A stretch of 64,000 nucleotides of DNA from CAWGYQ01 sp963817395. Its GTDB lineage: Bacteria; Acidobacteriota; Vicinamibacteria; Vicinamibacterales; CAVPJW01. Shown in pieces: positions 9,158 to 18,210 of the stretch; the first letter of the stretch is position 1, and every line of letters starts with the position of its first letter. The notes beneath the pieces were generated by a model. The model made no database searches and was not told the DNA's origin. It was given only the letters and a program-made list of their open reading frames with translations. Position numbers and translations under genes: made by a program. The stretch is from contig CAWFOC010000004.1 of the NCBI GenBank assembly GCA_963817395.1, positions 744,001-808,000 of the forward strand. The letters are read 5' to 3'.

Positions 9158-10107
9158 TGTGGATCAGCGTTCGGGACCTGTACTACTTGACCGCGGTCGG
9201 ACTCGGCGAGATGGCACGCTTTCCGGGTCTCCGTAAGATCGTCGTCGGTACGGCCGGACTCTGCGCCTATCACCTTTCGAGGAAGAAACGCCGTCAGATC
9301 GAAGCGAGCATGAGCCGCTCGCATCTGGCTGCCCTGGCCCCGGCCGAGCGGCGCCTGATCGTCCGGCGCGTGTTCCACGAGACGTGGCGGGAGATCCTGA
9401 TGTGGTCGCAGTTACACGGATCGCTGCCGGAGATCGACGTTCACGGGCTCGAGCACCTGAGGGCCGGCCTGGCCCGCGGACGCGGTGTGATTCTTTGGGA
9501 AAGCAACGGCTTCGGCCGACGGCTGCTGTCGAAGCACGTGTTGTGGACGCGTGGCATCGAGGTACATCAGATTCACGGCCCGAACCGTTTCGGTGGGTTT
9601 CTGGTCCACGACGTTCGAAAGAGCACCGTCCGGCGTCTAATCAGCCGGTTCTTCGACGCCCACGAGATGCTCGTCGTCTCGGACATCGTCCGGCTGCCGC
9701 AGGGAACGGCACTGGCGCACACCAGACGGGTGATCGACCTTCTGGGCCGTAATGCCGTTGTGTGCATGCCGGGCGACGGACGAGTCGGTCACCGACTGAT
9801 CTCACGCCAGCTTCTGGGCCGGCCCGTGCCGTTCGCGACCGGTGCCGCCAGTCTTGCCCGGCTGACAGGCGCGGCCCTCGTCCCCATGTTCTGTTTCGAC
9901 GAGTCCAGCGGCCGCCCTGTGCTCGTGCTCGAGCCACCGGGTGACGTGCCGGCCACCCTGTCGCGTGAAGCGGCGGCGGCCGAGATCGTCCAGCACTTCG
10001 TCGATCGGCTCGCATATTACGTCGAGCGGTTTCCGGGGCAATATCGCAACTGGCACCTGATTGACGAGGGGCCGGATGGTGAGCGGCCGATGGAGGCCAA
10101 CCCATGA
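9157..10107 (+). CDS. LpxL/HtrB-like lysophospholipid acyltransferase family protein
   Basis: 316 residues from the ATG at 9157, which overlaps the ligase stop codon by one base. The sequence resembles the lipid A late acyltransferase superfamily: an N-terminal basic and hydrophobic region, a body with RGVILWESNGFGRRLL, where HtrB enzymes have a His-x4-acidic motif (here the His is not obvious), VVCMPGDGRVG and a C-terminal PGQYRNWHLI close to the family's PEQYMW-type end. It probably moves an acyl chain from the operon's ACP or from CoA to a lipid or sugar acceptor at the inner membrane. The changed catalytic motif means the reaction may differ. It is followed by a 4-base ATGA overlap. Confidence 0.72.
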   Translation: MWISVRDLYYLTAVGLGEMARFPGLRKIVVGTAGLCAYHLSRKKRRQIEASMSRSHLAALAPAERRLIVRRVFHETWREILMWSQLHGSLPEIDVHGLEHLRAGLARGRGVILWESNGFGRRLLSKHVLWTRGIEVHQIHGPNRFGGFLVHDVRKSTVRRLISRFFDAHEMLVVSDIVRLPQGTALAHTRRVIDLLGRNAVVCMPGDGRVGHRLISRQLLGRPVPFATGAASLARLTGAALVPMFCFDESSGRPVLVLEPPGDVPATLSREAAAAEIVQHFVDRLAYYVERFPGQYRNWHLIDEGPDGERPMEANP

Positions 10108-10847
10108 GGCGCGACGAGGTGTTCGTGAACAGCGGGCGGCAGGACAGCGACTTCCAGTTCGACCGGAACGTGGCGTCGGTGTTCGACGACATGGTGCAGC
10201 GAAGCGTCCCGTTCTATCTGGAACAGCAGCAGATGATTCAGAACCTCGGCGCCACGTTCTGGATTCCGGACACGGTGGTCTACGATCTGGGTTGCTCCAC
10301 CGGGACGACCCTGATCAATCTCGCCCAGGCGATTGGCGGCAGCGCTCGCTACGTGGGCTACGACAACTCCGAGCCGATGCTCGATCGCGCGCGGGAAAAG
10401 ATCGAGGCGAGCGGCCTTGCGGACTGCATCACGGTCACCTCCGCCGATCTCAACCGCAATCTGGCGAATGTGTCGCTCGACAACGCCGGAGTCGTGACGA
10501 TGTGCTGGACGCTCCAGTTCATTCGCCCGCTTCAGCGGGATCGTCTGGTGCGCCGGATTTCAGAGAGCCTCGCCCCGGACGGCGCGCTTCTCGTCACCGA
10601 AAAGGTCCTGACGAACCACAGTCACCTGAATCGCTTCTTCATCGAGGCGTACTACGAGCTCAAGAAACGACACGGCTACTCAGACCTCGAAGTCGTGCGA
10701 AAGCGCGAAGCGCTCGAAAACGTGCTGATCCCGTATCGCATCGACGAGAACCGTGAGCTGTTTCAGCGAAACGGCTTCGAGATTGTCGAGACGTTCTTCC
10801 AGTGGTACAACTTCGTCGGTTTCCTGTGCCTCAAGAGATCGCGCTAG
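10104..10847 (+). CDS. CmoA-like carboxy-S-adenosyl-L-methionine synthase
   Basis: 247 residues, the size of CmoA. It matches the CmoA layout along its length: FQFDRNVASVFDDMVQRSVP near the N-terminus, the SAM loop VYDLGCSTGTTLINL, YVGYDNSEPML, TLQFIRPLQRDRL, and the C-terminal HGYSDLEVVRKREALENVL, which contains the KRxxLENV segment characteristic of CmoA. CmoA converts SAM plus prephenate to carboxy-SAM, normally used by CmoB on tRNA. No CmoB is in the window and this gene is coupled by an ATGA overlap to an acyltransferase gene, so carboxy-SAM may serve this operon. Alternatively the protein is an ordinary methyltransferase that kept the fold. Confidence 0.75.
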   Translation: MRRDEVFVNSGRQDSDFQFDRNVASVFDDMVQRSVPFYLEQQQMIQNLGATFWIPDTVVYDLGCSTGTTLINLAQAIGGSARYVGYDNSEPMLDRAREKIEASGLADCITVTSADLNRNLANVSLDNAGVVTMCWTLQFIRPLQRDRLVRRISESLAPDGALLVTEKVLTNHSHLNRFFIEAYYELKKRHGYSDLEVVRKREALENVLIPYRIDENRELFQRNGFEIVETFFQWYNFVGFLCLKRSR

Positions 10848-10878
10848 CGTTTCCCGCGCGGCGTGAGTCTGCGCTCCA

Positions 10879-11643
10879 ATGAGATCGAGACAGGTCTGGA
10901 CGGTACTCGTCGAGGCCGTTCCGCCGAGCGTGCGCGGCTGGCTGCGGCATGTGCAGCGGACGCTTCGCCTCCAGGCGACGCCCACGGGCACGCTGGACTG
11001 GGGCGGATTGCGCCGCGTCTCACCCGTGAGTGCCGTATTCGGGCTCGATCGCGGACTGCCGATCGATCGCTACTACATCGAGCAGTTCCTGGCCGAGCAC
11101 GCCGCCGACGTGCAGGGCCACGTCCTCGAGTTCGGGGACGATCGCTACATCCGGCAGTTCGGCGGCGGCAAGGTGACGCGCGTCGACGTGATCGACGTGG
11201 TGGCGAACCGCCCCGGGCAGACCATCAAGGCCGACTTGTCGCGCGCCGGGCACATCCCGTCCGCGACGTTCGACTGCATCATCTGCACGCAGACCCTGCA
11301 GATGATCTTCGAGATCCGCTCTGCCGTCGGTCATCTCGTACGCATCCTCAAGCCGGGTGGCGTCCTGCTGGCGACCGACCACGGCATCAGCCGGATTGCG
11401 CGCCGCGAGGGCATCGACCACTGGGGTGAATACTGGCACGTGACCAGTCAGTCCGCCCGCCGGCTGTTCGGAGAGGTCCTGCCACCCGCATCGATTCGGG
11501 TGTCGACCTATGGGAACGTGCTCGCCTGCGTGGCGTCGCTGCACGGACTGGCCGCGGGGGAACTCGAGCCCGACGAGCTGAGCTACGTGGATCCCCACTA
11601 CGAGCTGATCGTGGCCGTGCGCGCCGTGAAGGAGCGAGCCTAG
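10879..11643 (+). CDS. SAM-dependent methyltransferase
   Basis: 254 residues from the ATG at 10879, 31 bases after the CmoA-like gene. It has a class I methyltransferase fold with a modified SAM loop (VLEFGDDRYIRQFG), ADLSRAGHIPSATFDCIICTQTLQMI and ILKPGGVLLATDHG. The N-terminal PVSAVFGLDRGLPIDRYYIE is typical of methyltransferases found in polysaccharide and glycolipid clusters. It is probably the last gene of the ACP operon. Substrate unknown; it could use carboxy-SAM made by the preceding enzyme, but that is speculation. Its stop overlaps the stop of the convergent CocE hydrolase gene within CTAG at 11640-11643. Confidence 0.8.
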   Translation: MRSRQVWTVLVEAVPPSVRGWLRHVQRTLRLQATPTGTLDWGGLRRVSPVSAVFGLDRGLPIDRYYIEQFLAEHAADVQGHVLEFGDDRYIRQFGGGKVTRVDVIDVVANRPGQTIKADLSRAGHIPSATFDCIICTQTLQMIFEIRSAVGHLVRILKPGGVLLATDHGISRIARREGIDHWGEYWHVTSQSARRLFGEVLPPASIRVSTYGNVLACVASLHGLAAGELEPDELSYVDPHYELIVAVRAVKERA

Positions 11644-13406
11644 TCCACTGCTGTATTGAGCCCACCCAGGTCCGGCAGCGGACCGCCTTTCGGCGGCACG
11701 ATCGGGAGCAGGATGTACGACGCCCGCTCGCCACCCGTATGAATCGTGTTGCTTCCGAGGTGATACACCGCAAAGTACTGCTGGTTGTCGTGTGGCAGCA
11801 CATCAACTCTGATACGGCTGCCTTTCTGGAAGATCATGCTCGTTGCGCGGATCTCGACCTCGACAGGCACCACCTCGCCCGGCTCGAGCTTCTCCTCGGT
11901 GTCGTGCGTGTGGAACGGGCGGTCGGCGCGAGACAGCTTCGGATCCAGCCGGCGGTGCGACACCTTGAGCACACCATCAGAGACCGCCTCGACCGATCCA
12001 TCAGGGTTCATCTTGCGCAAGCGGGCAAACACGTCGGCATCGTCCGTTTCGGAAGAGATCCACATCACGAGATTCACATGTCCCGTGATTTCCGTGTCTT
12101 CCGCCAGAGGTTCGGAGACGAAGGATGCGCCGGGTTCGTTGCGCGCCCCGCGAGCCGCCGACAGCGGCCCGCCGTCATAGGTCAGCACGCCCGGCGTCGG
12201 GGGCGCGGTCGTCGCGAGCTTCATGTCGTTGGTCGAGCCCTTCACCAAACCGCCCGATGGAGCCGCCGTCAGGAAATATTTGGTGTACTGCGTTCGCTTC
12301 AGAGGAAACTCGTCCTCGAATCGCCACCGGCATTCGGTCGGGCTCGATCGGACGCACAGCCGGACCGGCGGTTCACGCATCATGCCGGTATCGATCCCCT
12401 TGAGCCAGTGGTCGTAGAAACGGAGCTGCTCGGTTTTTCCTTCATCCGAGTAGAACTCGGTGAGTCGTCCACCAATGTGCACCCGGAGCAGCTTGTCCTT
12501 TGAGGCGGCGCGCTCGAAGGCTTCGACGTTCCCGCGAAAGTGGAAGCTCGTCCAGTTCCCGACGCTGAAGAACGGGACGGTGATTCGCTCGAACTGGCCG
12601 CGCGCCTTCACCTCGTCCCACCAGGGGCCGTCCAGGTGGTTGACCATCATGTCGTAGATGTAGTTTTCGTCATACGCCGAGGCGTTGTCGGACCGCGTAT
12701 GCTCGAGCAGCTGCTTGCCGGTCACGTCGGTCCACCATCGCATCACGCGCTGCTGCCCGAACAACCCCCCAGGGTAAGTCCACTCCCGATACATGTCCGT
12801 GAACCCCTCCCACGGAAGGATGGCGGTGAGATGCGGCGGCTTGAGGCCGGCGACGATCCACTGCACGACGGCGTAGTAGGACACGCCGGCCAGGGCCACC
12901 TTGCCGCCACTCCATGGCTGCACCGCGGCCCATTCGATGGCGTCGTAGAAATCGCGGGCCTCCGCCATGCTCCAGATCTCGGCGTTGCCCGGGGAACGTC
13001 CGGTGCCACGACTGTCGATGAAAATGAGGACGTAGCCGCGTGGAACCCAATAGTCCGGCTCCGGGCGTTCCTGATGGGTAAACGGACCCGCGTGGGGCAC
13101 GTACTGAAGCTCTTTCTGGTAGACGCTGAGCGACAGGAGCGGCGGGAATTTTTCTCCTGGAGCATCGGGCCGGAACACGTCGGCCATGAGAAACGATCCG
13201 CCGCGCGTCGGGATCCTCACGTCCTTCTCGGTGATCAGCTTGTATTTGGGTTGTGAGAGCTTCGCCGCATACGGCGGCGGCACCCAATGCGCCGTCGCGG
13301 CGTGCGATTGTCGCGGCGACGCGGCCCAGGCCGATGATGCGGGTGCTCCCAGGAAGGCCAGCAGACCCAGCAGCCAATGCAGGCGGGTTGAACCAAAAGC
13401 CGACAT
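11640..13406 (-). CDS. Secreted CocE/NonD family hydrolase
   Basis: 588 residues from the ATG at 13406. Residues 1-28 form a signal peptide (hydrophobic LLGLLAFLGAPASSAWA). The body is an X-Pro dipeptidyl-peptidase-like alpha/beta hydrolase: SRGTGRSPGNAEIWSMAEARDFYDAIEWAA leads to the nucleophile motif ALAGVSYYAVVQW (Ser), and a C-terminal jelly-roll domain ends in SYILLPIVPP. Family members hydrolyse esters or amide bonds of acylated small molecules; the substrate here is unknown. Located in the periplasm or outside the cell. It is monocistronic, convergent with the ACP operon. Confidence 0.87.
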   Translation of the reverse strand: MSAFGSTRLHWLLGLLAFLGAPASSAWAASPRQSHAATAHWVPPPYAAKLSQPKYKLITEKDVRIPTRGGSFLMADVFRPDAPGEKFPPLLSLSVYQKELQYVPHAGPFTHQERPEPDYWVPRGYVLIFIDSRGTGRSPGNAEIWSMAEARDFYDAIEWAAVQPWSGGKVALAGVSYYAVVQWIVAGLKPPHLTAILPWEGFTDMYREWTYPGGLFGQQRVMRWWTDVTGKQLLEHTRSDNASAYDENYIYDMMVNHLDGPWWDEVKARGQFERITVPFFSVGNWTSFHFRGNVEAFERAASKDKLLRVHIGGRLTEFYSDEGKTEQLRFYDHWLKGIDTGMMREPPVRLCVRSSPTECRWRFEDEFPLKRTQYTKYFLTAAPSGGLVKGSTNDMKLATTAPPTPGVLTYDGGPLSAARGARNEPGASFVSEPLAEDTEITGHVNLVMWISSETDDADVFARLRKMNPDGSVEAVSDGVLKVSHRRLDPKLSRADRPFHTHDTEEKLEPGEVVPVEVEIRATSMIFQKGSRIRVDVLPHDNQQYFAVYHLGSNTIHTGGERASYILLPIVPPKGGPLPDLGGLNTAVD

Positions 13407-13481
13407 GACGTCCTCCCTCCGATGACCGGCGCCGATTATGGTCGTCGCAGAAGGTCTGTCAAGCGGAAGGCGCTCGAACGC

Positions 13482-13683
13482 TCAGCCCTGCGTCTCGTCG
13501 GCGTTCGCACCGACGACGTCCTGTGCGATCGCTGTCTTGTTCCTGGGCAACCCGTTCTTGTCGAGCGCGGGCGGGTGGGGCTCTTTAGCGGAGGTCCGCT
13601 CGTCTTCGACCGCTCCCTTGTGAACGTCCTGATCCCGGTGAGGCTCGGGCGCTTTCGTTGCTCGGCTCGGTGGAGTCCGTCAT
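13482..13683 (-). CDS. Small acidic/hydrophilic protein (frameshifted candidate)
   Basis: An ATG at 13683 is preceded by a good ribosome site (AAAGGA, six bases away) and starts MTDSTEPSNESARASPGSG. That frame stops after 32 codons, but the +1 frame continues as a hydrophilic chain ending PRNKTAIAQDVVGANADETQG before TGA at 13482. One extra base between about 13600 and 13660 would join them into a protein of about 67 residues, in line with the +1 shifts in neighbouring genes. No family is recognised. It may instead be only the 32-residue peptide or no gene. Confidence 0.35.
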
Positions 13684-13876
13684 GTTAGTCCTTTCGCGGA
13701 ATGGGTGCGACCGTGATGCTGCGCATGCCACTCTGCCGTGCAAGTTTTCGTCCAGGCGCTCGCTCGGTCGCCGGCCACAATCGCCGCCCGCCCGGGTGAT
13801 GCTGGCTTCACCCCGGGTTTGAGGCCATAATCAAGGCTCGCACGCCGCATCTTCCGATAACGCTTCTGGGTTGTCG

Positions 13877-16808
13877 ATGGCCTGCCCTCATTGCGGCACG
13901 GAATTGGCCCCTGCTAAGGGCCGCTGCATCTCCTGCGGAAAGCCGGTGCCCCAGGCGACCGTACCGCAGGTGGCCGCGGCGGTTCTGACACCTATCCCTC
14001 AGACGAAAATCGATCCCCCGTCCCGGGCTGTCCCGCAGACAGCGACCGACCCGCCGCTCCCCGAAACGAGAATCGATCCGCCATCCGGAACGGATGAGCT
14101 ACCAGGCGACGCCGAGGGCGTGACGATGCTTCCCTCGGCCAGACCCGGCGGTGAGGGACCGCTGAGCGTCGGTCAGGCATTCGGATCCCGGTATCACATC
14201 ATCAGGTTGCTCGGCATCGGGGGCATGGGCGCCGTCTATCAGGCCTGGGACCAGGAGCTTGGAGTCGCGGTGGCGCTCAAGGTGATACGTCCCGAGGCAT
14301 CGGGCGATCGCCTCGTGGCCGAAGATCTGGCGCGCCGCTTCAAGCGCGAGCTGCTGCTCGCCCGCCAGGTCACTCACAAGAACGTCGTCCGGATCCATGA
14401 CCTGGGCGAGCTCTACGGCATCAAGTACATCACGATGCCGTATGTGCAGGGCTCGGACCTGGCCACGGTCCTCAAGAACGAGGGAACGCTTTCCGTCCAC
14501 CGCGCGCTCAAGATCGCCAAGCAGCTCGTTGGCGGGTTGGGGGCCGCTCATGACGCCGGCGTCGTCCACCGTGACTTGAAGCCCGCGAACATCATGATGG
14601 ATGTCGACGACCATCCCATGATCATGGATTTCGGGATCGCGCGCTCGACGGCGGGCGGCGGCGGCACGCTGACCGGCGCCGTGGTCGGCACGCTCGAGTA
14701 CATGGCGCCCGAGCAGGCCAAGGGCGAGGATGTGGATCATCGAGCCGACCTCTATGCCTTCGGCCTGATCCTCTACGACATGCTCGTCGGTGTCCGGCAG
14801 CCCAAGAGCGCGGTCTCGGAGCTCATGGGACGGATGCAGCGCGCGCCCGCTCCCGTACGGACGATCAACGCTGACATCCCCGAACCGCTGGAACGGGTGA
14901 TCGAGCGATGCCTTCAGCCAGAGGCGGCCAACAGATATCAGTCGGCCGAAGAGCTCGCCTCCGACCTGGCCTGCCTCGATGGCGAGGGTCAACTGATCCA
15001 GGGCGGCATGCACGCAACGGGGACTCATCGTGCATTCAGGGCGGCGACCGCAATCCTTCCAGGGAGACTACGCGAGAGCCGGCGATGGCTGGCAGCCGGG
15101 CTCGCGGGGGTTCTGCTCCTGACAATTGGCGTGGCGTACGGCGTGCGCGTGGGGATGCGTCCCGAGCCGCTCGTGTCGTCTCCGGCTCCGACGCCGTCGG
15201 CGCCACTGCCGGTTCGAAGGCGCATGGCCGTCGTGCCGTTCCAGGTCGTCGGCGATCAGAACGTCCTGGGAGACGTGGCCACGGGATTGGAAGAGGCGCT
15301 GACGGCCAAGCTCTTTCAACTGGACGGTGTCAGCCTGGCGTCGCCCGCGGCCGTCGAGCGCGCGGGCACGACGAAATCGATCGAGGAATTGGGACGCGAG
15401 CTCGGTGTGTCCCACATCGTCGCGGGGACCGTGCAGGGCACGGCCGACCGCCTCCGCATCGTCGTGAACCTCGAGGATCTGGCGGCGAAGAACCGGCTGT
15501 GGACGCAGGAGTTCACCGGCGTGCCCGGCGATCTGCTGACGCTGCAGGACAGCATCTACACGGGCCTGCTGGGCGCGCTCGACGTGACGCTGAGCAACGA
15601 AGAAGCGGCGCGCGCGGTCGCACACCCGACCGAGAACATCGAGGCATACGGGTTGTACCTCAAGGGCCGCACCGCCATGCGCGGCGAGCAGGACCCGAAG
15701 AACGTCGCCTCGGCCATCAATCTGTACGAAGAAGCCCTGAAGCGCGATTCGCGCTTCGCGCTCGCGTATGCCGGCATCGCCGACGGCGCCCTGCGGATGT
15801 ATCGGTTCACGAAAGAGAGCACGTGGGCCTCGAAGGCTCTCTCGGCGGCGCAGCAGGCGCAGCGGCTGGACGACGAGCTGGTGGAGGTGCATCTCGCGCT
15901 GGGCAGCGTGTACCAGGCGACGGGGCGAACGAACGAGGCGATCGCCGAGCTGGGCCGCGCGTCGGAGCTGGCGCCGAATTCGGACGAGTCCTACCGACGT
16001 CTCGCGCGCGCGTACGTCGCGAGCGGTCGCGCTGAGGACGCCATTCGAGCGCACGAGCGGGCCATCGCGATCAATCCCTACTACTGGGTGAACTACGACA
16101 CGCTCGGTGCAAGCTGTCTGCAGCTGGGCATGCACGACCGGGCCATTCAGGCGTTTCAAAAGGTGATTGAGCTCGAGCCGGAGAACGTGAACGGCCACAA
16201 CGATCTGGGTGCGGCGTATCTGGAGATCGGGCGCTTCGAGGAGGCGGCGCGCGCGTTCGAGAAAGCGCTGACGCTCTTGCCCAACCCCGAGACCTATACC
16301 AATCTCGGGATCTCGTACTACTTCGTCGGCAAGTTCAACGAGGCCGTCCCGATGTTCGAGAAAGCCGTGGAGCTCAGTCCCAATTCAGAGACGTTCGTCG
16401 GGAATCTCGGCGACGGTTATCGGTGGGCCGGTCAACGAGACAAGGCCAGGGCGACCTACGAGAAAGCCATCGCGCTGGCGCTGAAGGAGCTGCAGGTCGA
16501 CCGTCGGAACGCTGGCGTGCGCGGAAGCCTGGGTCTCTATTACGCGAAAATCGGAGACGTCAAGCAGGCCGATCGATTCATCAGGGACGCGCGGGCGATC
16601 GATCGCTCGAACGTCCTCCTGATGTTCGAGGAAGCCATCATCTACGCGCTGTCGAATCGCAATACGGAGGCGCTGACGGCGCTGGAGGAGGCGTTGAAGG
16701 CCGGCTATCCCGTGTCGATGATTCAGAACGATCCCGACCTGCGCACAGTGAGAGCAGGATCCTCGCTTCGAGAATCTCCTGAAGCGATCGTCCGAAAAAT
16801 CAAGCTAG
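13877..16808 (+). CDS. Ser/Thr protein kinase with zinc ribbon, TolB-like and TPR domains
   Basis: About 977 residues from the ATG at 13877 (a TTG two codons earlier also reads in). Order: zinc ribbon with two CxxC pairs (CPHC, CISC) at residues 3-22; Pro/Thr-rich linker; Hanks kinase domain about 105-375 with GIGGMGAVY, HRDLKPANIMMD, DFGIAR and APEQAKGE; one membrane helix near 400-420; a TolB/FlgO-like domain (RMAVVPFQVVG...) from about 446; then eight or more TPRs. The kinase side faces the cytoplasm and the TPRs the periplasm. A one-base insertion in the GG at 16757-16758 throws the last codons out of frame; restoring it gives DPRFENLLKRSSEKSS and a TAG at 16806-16808. Read uncorrected, the frame runs on to 16873 across the convergent gene. 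Confidence 0.88.
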
Positions 16809-17449
16809 CGGCGGTTCTTCGTGCGCCTGTATCGCGCACCGAGCAGCGGCCAGCCCGCTGCCGAGCAGGATGAGCGTTGCCGGTTCCGGGATGGGGGTCT
16901 CGGGCAGGAAGGCGTTCGCCACGCCGTTGACCGCGCGGACCGACACGAAGCCGGTCCTGATCGCTGAAGATCCGCAAGTCGAGACAGGGACTCGGGCTCG
17001 GGCTCGTAGTCGTAATACTCCACGCCGCCGTCTTCGGCGCAGTTGAGCGGGCCCGCCGTCCCTTCAACCGGATGTCGAAGTCGTTCGAGAATCTTCAGGA
17101 TGAGAAAGTCGCTGAACTCCTCGGGATCGTGTAGTTATCTGACGCCGCCGATCATCGTCGGGATAATGAAGCCGTTCACGTCGGCGAATCTCAAATCGAG
17201 CTTGAAGACTGTCGTCGCCGGGCCGCCTTCCACGATTGCCGTGGTGAAGGGAGCGCAGAAGAACCCCCTCCAGAGGCGGCGTCGACAGTCTCCGAGCGCG
17301 AAGAACGAGCCGTTAAATATCGAGGGCGAGCCGCTGTCGCGTCCTCGCACGCCGACTTTTGGATCGAGCGGAGAGATGGGAATGGCCTCAGCCGCGACAC
17401 TGAACAGCATCCCCGCGGTAAGAATGAGAATGACGCGTCGAAATCTCAC
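16805..17449 (-). pseudogene. PEP-CTERM sorting-signal protein (broken by several frameshifts)
   Basis: Starts at the ATG at 17449 with a clear signal peptide (VILILTAGMLFSVAAEA), followed by about 80 residues in one frame to a stop near 17135. A second frame carries EEFSDFLILKILERL and an acidic YYDYEPEPES stretch. A third carries FVSVRAVNGVANAF and the sorting motif IPEPATLILLGSGLA, and a fourth segment back in the second frame gives the basic tail GARYRRTKNRR and TAG at 16805. Joined, this is a complete PEP-CTERM protein of about 210 residues: signal peptide, body, PEP motif, membrane helix, Arg-rich end. Such proteins are handled by an exosortase, not seen here. At least three indels are needed, so sequence error or true decay are both possible. 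Its stop overlaps the kinase stop in CTAG. Confidence 0.7.
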
Positions 17450-17629
17450 GGGCCCACCTCCACCGATTGTCGGCCGGCCATCCGGGCTTTTGAATCGTGG
17501 CCGATTCTACACCCGCCGGACACATGTCAACGGGATAATTCCGCGGAAGAACCCGCAAAGTTTTGGAAAGGCAGAGCTTCCAAGTTTTTGGGCATCGTGC
17601 CGTTATGGGATTGGCGACGGGCCGGGGCC

Positions 17630-17658
17630 TTGTTTTTTGGCGGCGGCTCCCGTCTAAT
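17630..17658 (+). promoter_or_regulatory. Candidate sigma70 promoter for the molybdenum hydroxylase genes
   Basis: TTGTTT at 17630-17635 and TCTAAT at 17653-17658 are separated by 17 bases, giving three and five matches to the -35 and -10 consensus. The -10 box lies 39 bases before the start of the 2Fe-2S subunit gene. Sequence match only. Confidence 0.35.
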
Positions 17659-17697
17659 GCGTCGAACGTTCGGTCTTAACCCTCACATCGAGGACCC

Positions 17698-18201
17698 ATG
17701 GCTTTCACACTGACCGTCAACGGACAATCGAGCACGGTCGACGTCCCGGGCGAGATGCCCCTATTGTGGGTGCTCAGGGATGTGCTCGACCTCAAAGGCA
17801 CGAAATATGGCTGCGGAATGGCACTCTGCGGCGCTTGCACGGTCCTGGTGGGCGGACGCGCCGTCAGGTCGTGCGTCACACCCATCTCGGCCGCTGCGGG
17901 CGCGAAGGTTGTGACGCTCGAGGGCCTGTCGGCCGACGGCACCCATCCGCTCCAGATCGTGTGGCAATCGATTGACGTGCCACAGTGCGGCTACTGCCAG
18001 GCTGGACAAATCATGTCGGCCGCCGCGCTGCTCTCCACAACCCCGAAGCCGACGGACGCAGACATCGATGGCGCGATGAGCGGCAACATCTGCCGCTGCG
18101 GAACCTACCTGCGGATTCGAGAGGCCATTCACAAAGCGGCGGCGATGTTGCCCGCCCGTTCCACAGAAACTTCGAACGCCAGCGCCTCGGGCGGCGAATA
18201 G
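17698..18201 (+). CDS. 2Fe-2S subunit of a molybdenum hydroxylase (isoquinoline 1-oxidoreductase alpha type)
   Basis: 167 residues from the ATG at 17698. It holds both iron-sulfur clusters of the xanthine oxidase family: an N-terminal plant-type site (CGMALCGACTVLV ... SC) and a C-terminal site (CGYCQAGQ ... CRCGTYLRI). It passes electrons from the molybdenum subunit encoded 9 bases downstream to an external acceptor. There is no FAD subunit gene, which fits the isoquinoline 1-oxidoreductase or aldehyde dehydrogenase (quinone or cytochrome linked) type, where the large subunit is exported. Substrate unknown. Confidence 0.9.
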   Translation: MAFTLTVNGQSSTVDVPGEMPLLWVLRDVLDLKGTKYGCGMALCGACTVLVGGRAVRSCVTPISAAAGAKVVTLEGLSADGTHPLQIVWQSIDVPQCGYCQAGQIMSAAALLSTTPKPTDADIDGAMSGNICRCGTYLRIREAIHKAAAMLPARSTETSNASASGGE

Positions 18202-18210
18202 GAGGGCGAG

